Part shown: piece by piece, positions 32,801 to 41,175 of the stretch
Numbering within the stretch: position 1 is the first letter of the stretch
Layout: each line of letters opens with the position of its first letter
Assembly: GCA_024803745.1 (NCBI GenBank)
Contig: JANJXV010000039.1
Span: 7,681,001-7,745,000 of the forward strand
Reading direction: 5' to 3'
DNA: 64,000 nucleotides
From: Megascapheus bottae
Lineage: Eukaryota > Chordata > Mammalia > Rodentia > Geomyidae
Notes under the pieces: model-generated
What the model saw: the letters and a program-made list of their open reading frames with translations, nothing else
Told to the model about the DNA's origin: nothing
Database searches by the model: none
Made by a program: the position numbers and the translations under genes

Positions 32801-35442
32801 AGAAACATCTGCAGAATTTTACCTGGGCCCCGTTCAGCTAGGGGTGGCTGGCTGCCTGGTAGACAGGTGATCAGATGGGAGGCAGGGCAACTGCTCTTCC
32901 TCAGCCTGTACTGCTGGCTAAGTTTTTGCATCACAAAAGAGAACATAATCAATTGTTCTGAGAGTTGGGGGTCCTCAGGAGAATTATTTGTCCCCCTCCC
33001 CAACTCCCTTTCTTGTTACTGATCACACAGGGTAGCTACTCTTTCCAACTTTCTCTGGTACCTGGACTAATGGCCCAGCCCGGGGGCCAAGGCTGGGGGT
33101 CAGGTGGAGCCTTGCCTCTGGTGAGAGCCTTTCTCTCTGTCCCCTACCCCCAGAGTTTTACAAAGAATTGGCCTGGGTCCCCGAGGCACAAAGGAAGCAC
33201 ACAGGTAGGGACGCCTCTCTCCACTCCTTCTTCAGCAGCCCTTGACTGGGTGGTCCCCTCGCCCTGCGCCCACCCCTGCCTGCTCTCTTTCAGCCAAGAA
33301 GGCACCTGATGGCACTGTCATCCCTAATGGCTATTGTGACTTCTGCCTGGGTGGCTCCAAGAAGACGGGGTGTCCCGAGGACCTCATCTCTTGTGCAGAC
33401 TGTGGCCGATCAGGTGACACCCCCATAGGTGGTGGAGAGGAGGTCCAGGAGTCCAGGCCTGGAGGATGGGGAGGCTGGATATGGGGAGGAGGCGGCGGGG
33501 GGGGGGGAGTCAAGGACCCCAGGGCTCAGCTGCTGAGGACTGTAGGAACCCCAGTGGGCACTGGGAATGGCAGAACGGCCACTGTGCCATTGTGCATAGT
33601 GACCTGTGCTTCTCGTGGCATGGACAGTAGTGAGAAGAGTGCAGAGGCATTGTGGGTAGGAGACTGAGATCTGGGAGTGATGGATTCCTGCGCATAATAG
33701 GACACATTTTCCAAATGGAATGCCCTTTCCTATGGTGGTTGTTCCAGCATGGTAAGAACTTGGTGATGGTTGTGGTATCCTGGGTTGTTAAGTCTGCTTC
33801 TTGTGGCAGTTTGATATAATGGAATCTTAGTTGTTATGGCATGCGGGCAGCAGCTGAGGGGTTGGCTACTGAAGGGAATGGCGGTGTCAGGTCCGTGGGC
33901 AGTAGCTGTGGGTGGCAAGTACTGGAGTGTGTTGGGCATCGTGATGGCTGTGTCTGGTAGTGGGCAGCAGCTACGGGTGTGGGTGTCATGTTCTGTGGGT
34001 GAGGTCTATGAGGGCAGGCAGTGCAGTGGTGGCTCTGGGACCTGGCACCATGGCTAGTGGCTGTGAGTAGCGGCTGGGCGTGTCAGGTGCCATGGCTGTG
34101 ACTGCAGGTGTCTGTACCGGGATGCTGTGGTGCCTAACAGACTGGCGTTGTGAGTATTGTTAGGAACAGTTTGGTTGCTGGGACATCTTGTGGGATCAAG
34201 GTGTGGAGACCCTGTTGTGGAAGGCGGTTGCCATGGCATCGTGGCTGGGAGAAGGCGGTTGCCACGTGACTGTGGTTAACAGGCACGTTTGGCCATATTC
34301 CACGGTGGGTAATGGAATGTGGCTGCCTCATCCCGGTGGTTAACGGGCTGTGGTTGCCCCGGTGTTGTGGGTGGTAGGACGTGGTTGCCACAGCACTGTG
34401 GGTAATGGAATGTGGTTGCCATAGCATTTTGGGGAGCCAAGTGTGGTTGCCATGGTGGTTGGCTAGGAGACTGTGGTGGCCAAGGTATATCTGCTTGCCT
34501 GCTGGGCATCTTGTGCAGGGGTGTGGCTGCTTCTTCCTTAGGGGTCAAGTAGCCACCAGAGGCAGGATTCCCCCCCCCTGACCACATGCCTGCCTTTTGG
34601 CCCCCAGGACACCCCTCATGTTTACAGTTCACGGTGAACATGACAGCCGCCGTGCGGACCTACCGCTGGCAGTGTATTGAATGCAAGTCCTGCAGCCTGT
34701 GTGGCACCTCGGAGAATGACGTGAGTGTCCTCCCCTCCAGGAGTCCCCCTCAACCCCTCAGGGGACAAGCAGCAGTAATGCCCAGCATGTCCTACTGTTG
34801 TTATTAGTGCCCCTCCCCCCTGCACCTGCCCTGCCCTCATTTCCACTGCCTACAAGATAGGAGCTCAGAGAGGGAGAATGGGCTGAAAGGGGTAGAGGTG
34901 GGATTCGAGCCCACATCCACAACTCCAGCGCTAGTACCAGGCCCTTCATGTTACTAGCATTCCAGAGTTACACAATCAGAGCTGTACACTGCACAGGGAC
35001 AGGAATATCTGCTGATCAGGAAGAGTCTAGGATGCTGACCTTTTCAGGGTGTCCCACTCCCAGTGTCCTTGGGACCAGGCCCCTTCCCCAGCCCCCCACC
35101 CCGCTTCTGGTGCCCATGCCCCCAGGGTGCCAGCTGGGCGGGTCTCACCCCCCAGGACCAGCTGCTGTTCTGTGACGACTGTGATCGGGGTTACCACATG
35201 TACTGCCTGAGTCCCCCCATGGCGGAGCCCCCTGAAGGTGAGGGATGAGGTGAACTCCATATGGTGTGTGTGTGTGTGGGGGGGTGTTGGAAAGCTGGCT
35301 TTCTGGTGGCAAAGGCCTCTGGGCCTCTGGGTGGACCTGGGCCTGATTCCATCCTCTGGTCACCCTGTCAGGGAGTTGGAGTTGCCACCTCTGTCTTCGG
35401 CACTTGAAAGAAAAGGCGTCTGCCTACATCACTCTCACCTAG
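21980..35442 (+). CDS. DPF1: DPF1 (BAF45B), complete gene, alternative first exons
   Basis: DPF1 (neuro-d4, BAF45B) is a nuclear subunit of the neuronal BAF (SWI/SNF) chromatin-remodelling complex. Its tandem PHD fingers read acylated histone H3 tails. Joined exons: 1a 21980-22011 or 1b 26725-26753, then 28152-28312, 28405-28512, 30169-30296, 30562-30651, 31850-31928, 32134-32265, 33154-33204, 33294-33413, 34608-34720, 35156-35237 and 35372-35442. All splice sites are GT-AG and all phases agree. The protein is 387 residues from exon 1b, 388 from 1a. Domains (1b numbering): Requiem/DPF N-terminal domain about 8-80; acidic linker ending in a basic RRKNRAKGK; one C2H2 finger about 195-218 (CDICGKRY..HTHTH); PHD1 about 273-330; PHD2 about 327-377; ending [10 protein letters not shown]. 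Identification rests on near-identity with my recollection of mammalian DPF1. Expression is expected mainly in neurons. Confidence 0.97.
25193..25205 (-). promoter_or_regulatory. CTCF-like motif (strong match)
   Basis: Minus strand reads CCACCAGGGGGCG, a consensus CTCF core, in unique sequence of DPF1 intron 1. It points the same way as the sites at 17.1 and 20.5 kb. Confidence 0.55.
26440..26724 (+). promoter_or_regulatory. DPF1: DPF1 proximal CpG-island promoter (exon 1b)
   Basis: CpG island upstream of the second DPF1 start, with a ZNF143/STAF-type sequence ACTACCACTCCCAGCATG at 26556-26573 and GC boxes at 26580-26595. An in-frame upstream ATG at 26644 has a poor context (T at -3). GC-rich, G-run sequence continues past the exon to about 26890. 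Confidence 0.75.
26725..26753 (+). CDS. DPF1: DPF1 exon 1b (proximal first exon)
   Basis: Encodes MATVIPGPL plus two bases (AG) completing Ser with exon 2, giving the canonical [16 protein letters not shown] start. Context AAGATGG is good (A at -3, G at +4). Donor GTGGTG is weaker than average. Confidence 0.92.
26817..26890 (+). repeat. (GT)n followed by G-run cluster after DPF1 exon 1b
   Basis: About 17 GT units (26817-26850), then runs of four and five G separated by one or two bases on the plus strand, a good G-quadruplex candidate. Confidence 0.85.
28152..28312 (+). CDS. DPF1: DPF1 exon 2
   Basis: 161 nt beginning [20 protein letters not shown], the Requiem/DPF N-terminal domain. It is shared by both first exons, which both leave two bases of a Ser codon. 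Donor GTGCGG. Confidence 0.96.
28313..28404 (+). repeat. 92-nt DPF1 intron 2 carrying a GGGGC array
   Basis: This very short intron contains five successive GGGGC units on the sense strand (28332-28357), followed by the polypyrimidine tract of exon 3. Confidence 0.9.
28405..28512 (+). CDS. DPF1: DPF1 exon 3
   Basis: 108 nt encoding [20 protein letters not shown] to EYKI, the end of the N-terminal domain. Acceptor TCTCTAG, donor GTGGGT. Confidence 0.96.
28513..30168 (+). other. DPF1: DPF1 intron 3 (UG-rich)
   Basis: 1.66-kb intron with a strong GT/TGTCT bias on the sense strand. Two ID-type SINEs lie in it: minus at 28835-29040 and plus at 29936-30115. The latter ends only about 53 nt before exon 4. 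Confidence 0.8.
30169..30296 (+). CDS. DPF1: DPF1 exon 4
   Basis: 128 nt encoding [20 protein letters not shown] through [10 protein letters not shown], an acidic linker. Confidence 0.96.
30562..30651 (+). CDS. DPF1: DPF1 exon 5
   Basis: 90 nt, phase 0 at both ends. It encodes [20 protein letters not shown] and [10 protein letters not shown], an acidic-then-basic stretch with a likely nuclear localisation signal. Being in frame, it could be skipped. Confidence 0.96.
30845..31270 (-). repeat. Old B1-type SINE containing a younger IDL-Geo-type SINE
   Basis: The insert (about 30888-31078) is flanked by ggacttgcact copies. It lies in DPF1 intron 5. Confidence 0.85.
31850..31928 (+). CDS. DPF1: DPF1 exon 6
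   Basis: 79 nt, [20 protein letters not shown] then KPYVCD, entering the C2H2 finger. Donor GTGAGT. Confidence 0.96.
32134..32265 (+). CDS. DPF1: DPF1 exon 7 (C2H2 finger)
   Basis: 132 nt, [19 protein letters not shown] and the following Glu-rich then basic stretch to FHRKNNHK. It supplies the second Cys and the His ligands of the Krueppel-type finger. Confidence 0.96.
33154..33204 (+). CDS. DPF1: DPF1 exon 8 (51 nt)
   Basis: Encodes [17 protein letters not shown]. The length is a multiple of three. Confidence 0.95.
33294..33413 (+). CDS. DPF1: DPF1 exon 9 (PHD1, first part)
   Basis: 120 nt including [20 protein letters not shown] and CADCGRS, the first zinc ligands of PHD1. Confidence 0.96.
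33414..34607 (+). other. DPF1: DPF1 intron 9, unique and minisatellite DNA
   Basis: 1.19-kb intron without SINEs. Its second half is G/T-rich and repetitive, grading into a clear 31-bp minisatellite at 34224-34485. Confidence 0.85.
34224..34485 (+). repeat. 31-bp degenerate minisatellite
   Basis: Eight consecutive units begin at 34224, 34255, 34287, 34319, 34350, 34381, 34412 and 34443, and a partial ninth at 34473. Lengths are 31, 32, 32, 31, 31, 31, 31 and 30. Most units start GTGGTTGCC or a one- to three-base variant. Confidence 0.88.
34608..34720 (+). CDS. DPF1: DPF1 exon 10 (PHD1 end, PHD2 start)
   Basis: 113 nt, [20 protein letters not shown] then [17 protein letters not shown]. Donor GTGAGT. 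Confidence 0.96.
35126..35237 (+). CDS. DPF1: DPF1 exon 11, long form (upstream acceptor)
   Basis: Using the AG at 35124-35125 adds ten codons, [10 protein letters not shown], before the usual [12 protein letters not shown]. The addition is in frame and matches an insertion I recall in some mammalian DPF1 isoforms. Confidence 0.75.
35156..35237 (+). CDS. DPF1: DPF1 exon 11, short form (PHD2)
   Basis: 82 nt, [20 protein letters not shown] then PMAEPPE, with PHD2 zinc ligands. Acceptor CCCCAG at 35150-35155, donor GTGAGG. Confidence 0.95.
35372..35442 (+). CDS. DPF1: DPF1 exon 12 (C-terminus)
   Basis: Encodes [20 protein letters not shown] then TLT and TAG at 35440-35442. It supplies the last PHD2 Cys pair. 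Confidence 0.96.
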
Positions 35443-36515
35443 GCCTGGCTCTGCTTCTCCTGGACCTGGACCTGGACCCTCCGGGTGGTGCTTGCCCTCT
35501 GCCTATCAGAGCTCCTCTTTCCACCCTCCACCCTAGCAGCAGGAGGAGGGTGAAGCCTAGAGAGGGCCAGGCTGTCATCCCCTCTGCAGGTGGAATGTTA
35601 GCCCTGCACGCTGGGGCCCAGCTCTGCTCCTCTCCCTCCTGCCCTCCCTCCCTTCCCCATTCCCTTGGCAAATGGGCACCAGGGGCTTCTGCTCCCCTCA
35701 AAGCCATACCCCGCCTCTAGGCGGGCACAGGGGGGTAGTGGATGCCAACCCGGGGCATGGACAGAGCCTTTTTCTAAAGAAAAAGACAAAAAGTTAAAAA
35801 AAAAAAGAAAGAAATTAATATATACAAAGAGTCCTATAAGGCCTGGCTGGGTGGAGGTAGAGGGGGTATGGCTGAGCATCTGCTGGGCACCTGTCTCTGC
35901 CAGCTTCCTGCCTGGCACTCCCCACTCCACCCTGATTCTGGAGTTGCAGCTGTTCCACCTCTCCACCGGAGGTGGGCACCGTTCCCCTCTCATGCCCCGT
36001 GGGCAGTGTCCACCCCTCACCCTCTTCCCGGTGCCCATATGGATACTGCATGATGTGAACCATGGTTTTGAACTCTTCCTGCCCCTTCTGACAGCCCTAC
36101 CCTGTGCCCAGCAGGTGCCTGCCAGGCAGGCAGTGAGTGGCCGGGAGGCTGGAGGGGCCCCTGCCAGCCAGCGCCAGCCCGCTGGAGTTAGAAGCACAGA
36201 CTCTACAATGGACTCCGTTTTTCCTCCTTTCCAGCCCCCTCCCGACCCGGCCAGGCTGGGCTGCCCCCCTACCTCCCTCGCTGGCCATTTTGGAGGTAGC
36301 GAGGGGGTGTGGTTGTTTCTTGTGGTTGTGTGTGTTTGTTGTTCGGGTTAAAAAAAAAAAGGGAAGTTGAGACTACAAGTGGGGGAGGGGGAGGTGCTGG
36401 GGGAAATCTCCCCCCAATCCAGCAGCACTCTCCCCCCTTTGTAACCAAGTCTCCTTTATTGCCTGCCTCTGCTGTGAATTAACTTGTTCTGTGTATTAAA
36501 CTGGGCCTGACCCCT
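35443..36515 (+). other. DPF1: DPF1 3'UTR with ATTAAA signal
   Basis: About 1.1 kb of SINE-free sequence after the stop. It contains an A-rich stretch at 35776-35825 and ends at a candidate ATTAAA polyadenylation signal at 36495-36500. Reading frames on either strand here have no coding support. The 3' end is inferred. Confidence 0.65.
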
Positions 36516-37293
36516 CTGCCTACCATTGCCTCCTCCTCCAGCCTGATTTGGGGTGTAACCAAGAAGGGGAGCCAGGGCCTCCTTAGAGTAGAGACTGGGC
36601 ACTGGGGGGGGACTGCCACCTCCTCCAGGGCCGGGTACCACGCCCTCCTCTGGCTTTGTCCCAGCTCCTCTGGACTAGCAGGAAAGAAGAGGGGGATGGG
36701 GTAGAGGGGGCTCCCGCCCAGCCAGCTGTGGTTGCCCTGGCAACAGACTGCTGCAGCTGCAGCGGGAGGCACCGGGAGTTGGGAGGGAAGACTGGGGGAA
36801 GGGAGGGATGGAGAGAGGGATCTGGTGGCCTCTTCCTTGCTGGGGTGGGGAGCAGGCATGTTTGGAGGTGGCACCTGGGGCTTCAAAGAGTGGTAGGGAA
36901 GGAATGGAGAGAAAGATGGCAAAGGAGAGGAGGAAGCATGTAGATATGGACTTTAGGAGAGACTGGATATGTACTGGGAGGTGGGGGCTATGGTTGGTTG
37001 TGAGGGAGAATCAGAACAGATGAGGAGCGAGGGTGATGAGAATCACAAATTTATTGAGAGGATTGGCAAAGGGCAGAGTGGTGAGAAATAGATGAGGAGA
37101 ACCCCAGGCAGGCATTCCTGGGGATGAGAGCCAGAAGAGAGGAAAGGAACAGAGGTGGAAATGGAGCAGGAGAGGAAATAACAGTAATAAAAAGTGTAGC
37201 CACACTGTGGAGAGACCAAAGAGGAAGAAGTCAAAAGGGGTTTGGAGAGAGGGTCTAGAAGAGGGGGGAGGGGGAAAAGGGAGAAAGAGGGAG

Positions 37294-37356
<63 letters not shown>

Positions 37357-37676
37357 CTGGGGAGGCCAAGCACCAGGAAATCAGGAGGGAGAAAGAGGAA
37401 TGAAGAGTGGGGGAGGCTGGGGTGGGGTGGGGGGAGATAGGATCCAGGAACAGGCAAAATTCCAGGACAAACTAATCAAATGAGGGAGACATGGACATTT
37501 GGGGAGGGATGACACAGAGAATCTAGGAGAACAGAAAAATCTGCAGAGTGCCAGTCTGATGTATGGAGGCTGAGTGGTGGGGGAGGGCCCAAGCTGGGCT
37601 AGGAAAACTGGGGCAAGATGAAGGGAAGGTAGGCCAGATCAGGAGCTGGTGTGTGCAAAAGGGAATATGTGTGTGC

Positions 37677-37719
<43 letters not shown>

Positions 37720-38274
37720 GTGGGGTGCTGGGAGTTGCTGCTGTCTCAGGCGCCAGCAGAGGATGTGAGAACAGTTTGTTCCCAGGTTCCCTTCCCTTCC
37801 CGTCCCCCCTCCCTTTGACTGGGTTGGTTGGGGGAAGGGCAGGCTTGAGGATAGGGCCTCCTGGAGAGTGGAGAAAAGAATGGCTGGTTCGAGAATGTTG
37901 AGCTGTGGGAATAGCTGGGCTCTTCTGACTATTCGCCTATGCTTTACTTTTATTTACTTTTTGGTAAGGAGAGGTTTGCCTTGATGCCCACCCAGCCAGG
38001 TGCAGAGCTGGGTTTTGCCCAAAGGGCAAAACCCACTAGCCTGGGGACAGGGGCAACTTCCCTTTCCTAGCCACCCACTGGATGGCTGGCAAAGACCCAC
38101 ACTACTAGCTTACCATAGGACAGAAGAGCTGGAGGATGCAGACACAACCCTTTGTGGGTGGGACAGGACATGCAAATGAACCTGGTAGTGAGGGGTGTGG
38201 CCTGGCCTTAGCTGAGGCCCCAAAAGCTGAAGCCTCCTGCCACTAGGGAGATCAGACTTTATGTACAATCCCTG

Positions 38275-38309
<35 letters not shown>

Positions 38310-39170
38310 AGGTCCTATAGCTTGAACTCAGGGCCTAGGTGCTGTTCCTGCTTTTGCTCCAGGCTGGCATTCTACCACTTGGGTCACAACTCCACTTCCT
38401 GATTTTTTGGTGGTTAATTGGAGATAAGAGTCTCATGGTCCTTCCTGCCTGGGTTGGCTTCAATCTTAAGATCTCAGGTTCCTGTGTAGCTAGGATTACA
38501 GGTGTAAGGCACCAGTGGCTGGTGAAAACCTTAATTTTAAAAAAGATGACCCAAAGCCAGGCACCATGGCTCATGCCTGTAATCCCAACTACTCAGAAGT
38601 CTGAGATCTGAGGATTGCAGTTCAAAGCCAGCTGGGGCACTAAACATAAGACTCTTATCTTCAATTAATCTCTAGAAAATGGGAAGTGGAGCTGTGGCTC
38701 ACTCAGTGACAGGGCCCAGACCCAGAGTTCAGGCCTATGACCCACCAAAAAAAAAAAGGGGGGGGTGCCGGGAGTTTGGCCTAGTGGTCGAGTGCTTGCC
38801 TAACATGCACGAAGACCTGGGTTCAATTCCTTGGTACCACACACATAGAAAAAAGCCTGAAGTGGTGCTGAGGCTCAAGTGGTAGAGCTCTAGCCTTGAG
38901 AAAGTCCAAGGACAGTGCTCAGGCCCTGAGCCCAAGCCCAGGACTGGCAAAAAAAAAAAAAAAAAAAAAGCTGACCCACTCAAGTCTTTTGTCATAGGCT
39001 CTCACCTCTCCTAGGTATAGAACTTAGGAGAATCTTGTTCGCTTGAATTTAAGGACATTTTATGTGTGCAGGGTCAGATTTCTGTTGTTGGGTTCCAAGA
39101 AAAAGTTTGAGGCTGACGAGTCAGTGCTTAGGAAAGTGTGTGCTGTCCAGGCAGCCGCCCAGCTAGGGAA
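36516..39170. other. Intergenic gap between convergent DPF1 and SIPA1L3
   Basis: Contains a (GA)n tract (37301-37352), (GT)n tracts (37679-37718, 38277-38306) and SINEs at about 38307-38525 (minus), 38545-38750 (plus) and 38762-38970 (plus). A minus-strand AATAAA lies at 37050-37055. 36.52-37.2 and 37.75-38.2 kb are unique with no gene seen. Confidence 0.75.
37301..37352 (+). repeat. (GA)n microsatellite
   Basis: About 26 uninterrupted GA units within a longer purine-only context (about 37258-37352). Confidence 0.97.
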
Positions 39171-39174
39171 CACA

Positions 39175-41034
39175 CAAGCCATTTCTATGAAACATTTATT
39201 TTCCTTTGAAACCTCCAGAAACATGCCAGAAAAATCTCAAGACAGAGATGGAAAAGAAAAGAAAAAAGACAGTGAATTAAAAAACAAATCCAAATGGAAC
39301 AAATCAACATAAAAAAAATCCTATCTCCAGCCAATGGATATAATACCAACCTCAAATTAAATAATTGGTTTTGCAGAAACTTAAAAAACATAAAACATAA
39401 CAAAAATCATAATTTACACTTGTCAATGTACATGATTACGTCCCCCAAATGATTAGAATGATCTGAAGATGAGGAAACATCTAGAAAGAGAGAAAGCAAA
39501 AGGCTCCAGGTTTGTCTGAGGAAAGGGGAGGAGACCGAGTGAGGGAGGTCTTTGGGGAGAGGGGAGTAGACGTCACAGTAGTTGGCCGTGGCTGAGGATG
39601 GCTGGGCAGCTCGCTGCTTGGTCTCCTACCACCGCTAGCAATGCCAGGACTGAGGTTTTGCTCTAGACACTGCCTCTCTGGCCAATCATGGAGAGACCAA
39701 GGTACCCTCTCCTCTGGCCCTGCCCTGCTTCTCTGTCTTGGGGTGAAAGTCTCAAGAGGCTCTTCCTCAGATGAAGGCCTGGTTTCCAGATTTGGGCCTG
39801 GTTTCCTGGCGTTGGTTCTGGGCCCAACCCATGTGCTACCAACTCTTCCCTGCCTGGTGCTTTCCAGAACGGAGAGCCCGGTGCAGCCCACCCTGAGGTT
39901 CTCCTGAGCCTCCCTCTGCTCCCCACCTGGGGGTGGGGGTGGTCCATGCTTCAGTCCTCAGTGTGAGGTTGGGGGGAGTCCACAGACGGGCCATCCACAC
40001 TTGGCCACAACTCTGGCACAACTCTACATGAAAAAATAAATATATATATATAATATATTTTTTGCCTTTTTTTGTGTTTTTGTTTTTTTTTAAAGAAGGA
40101 AAAAACAAAAAGAAGCTCATGTTTCCTGGGTGAACAGCGTAGTACCACACCGAGCTGCCCCTTATTGCCTTTTGAGAACGAGCGTGTCTCTGGGGGTTGC
40201 ACTGTAAGTGCTCCCCAGGGGAGCACAGTGAGTATGTCTGGGTGGTGCCCGCTGGGGGCTGCAAGACTGGCCTGGAGCCTTGCAAAGGAAAATGATAGCA
40301 GACAGGAGATGCCCAAGGCTCTGTGGGTGCCCTTTGAGCCCGAAGGTGGTCAGGGCTGAGTGTGGGCAAGAGAAAAGAGGCTTGCGGCCCAGCCCAGGCA
40401 CTGCAGCCTCTGGCGGGAGGAGCTGATAATGATAAGGAAGAGATCGGAGAAGCAGTCCTGATTGTATGGAAAGGAGGTTTTCTCTCCGTAGATTCTGGAT
40501 ACCAGGGTCTCCTCTCTATCTGGAGGCCCCAGGGAAATAATTTAAAGTCTATGAAAGTGCTCCTGGCTGCTGTGAGAAAGGGTCAGGGGGACGATGATGG
40601 TGTCCATGCTGTTGGGAGTGAGCACACTGGGGACGAAGGAGCCCTGGGCTGTGACCTCGCTGGAGTGTGGGGAGCCAGGGGGCTCATTTGGTGTCCCACT
40701 GAGTTTCTCATGCAGGGAGCTTCCCTTATCCCTCCTGCCTTCCAACAGCTCAGCAGCTGGGTCCGAGGACAAGGAAGAGGACTGCTGGCCTACAGGGGGA
40801 TGGGGGACAGCTCAGAGGGCCCTGAGACAGGAACAGAGCTGGCTTCTGCCAGCCCTAGTTTCCAAGTCCCTGTGGGAGGGGCTGTGTGCCAGCAGGTGCC
40901 AGGACTCTTTGGCTGGGTGACCCCTCCCACCTGCAACCAGGAGCCCAGAGAAGGAGAGAGGAGCCCAGAGTCCAGGGCCAGTCTGCAGGGGAGGCACCAT
41001 GGCTGGATGAGGGTGCAGGACCTCTTCTTGTGTC
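39175..41034 (-). other. SIPA1L3: SIPA1L3 3'UTR with AATAAA signal
   Basis: About 1.86 kb downstream of the SIPA1L3 stop on the minus strand, free of SINEs. It ends at AATAAA (39195-39200, minus) and includes an AU-rich segment (40028-40066, minus strand includes ATTTATTTTTT). The 3' end is inferred. Confidence 0.65.
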
Positions 41035-41175
41035 TCACAGTTCCTTTTCCCTGTTGAAGAGCTCAGCAAACTTGCGAAGCTGCTCACTGGCGGCCTGTGA
41101 CTCCTCCTGTAGCCGCTGGTTGTTCTGCCGCAGGCTGGCCACCTCTGACTGCAGTACCACCTTGTCCTGCTTCTC
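41035..41175 (-). CDS. SIPA1L3: SIPA1L3 terminal coding exon
   Basis: 46 codons plus TGA (41035-41037). Heptad-like coiled coil, [20 protein letters not shown] then [20 protein letters not shown] and NREKEL. Acceptor CACAG at the upstream edge. Confidence 0.95.
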   Translation of the reverse strand, partial: EKQDKVVLQSEVASLRQNNQRLQEESQAASEQLRKFAELFNREKEL

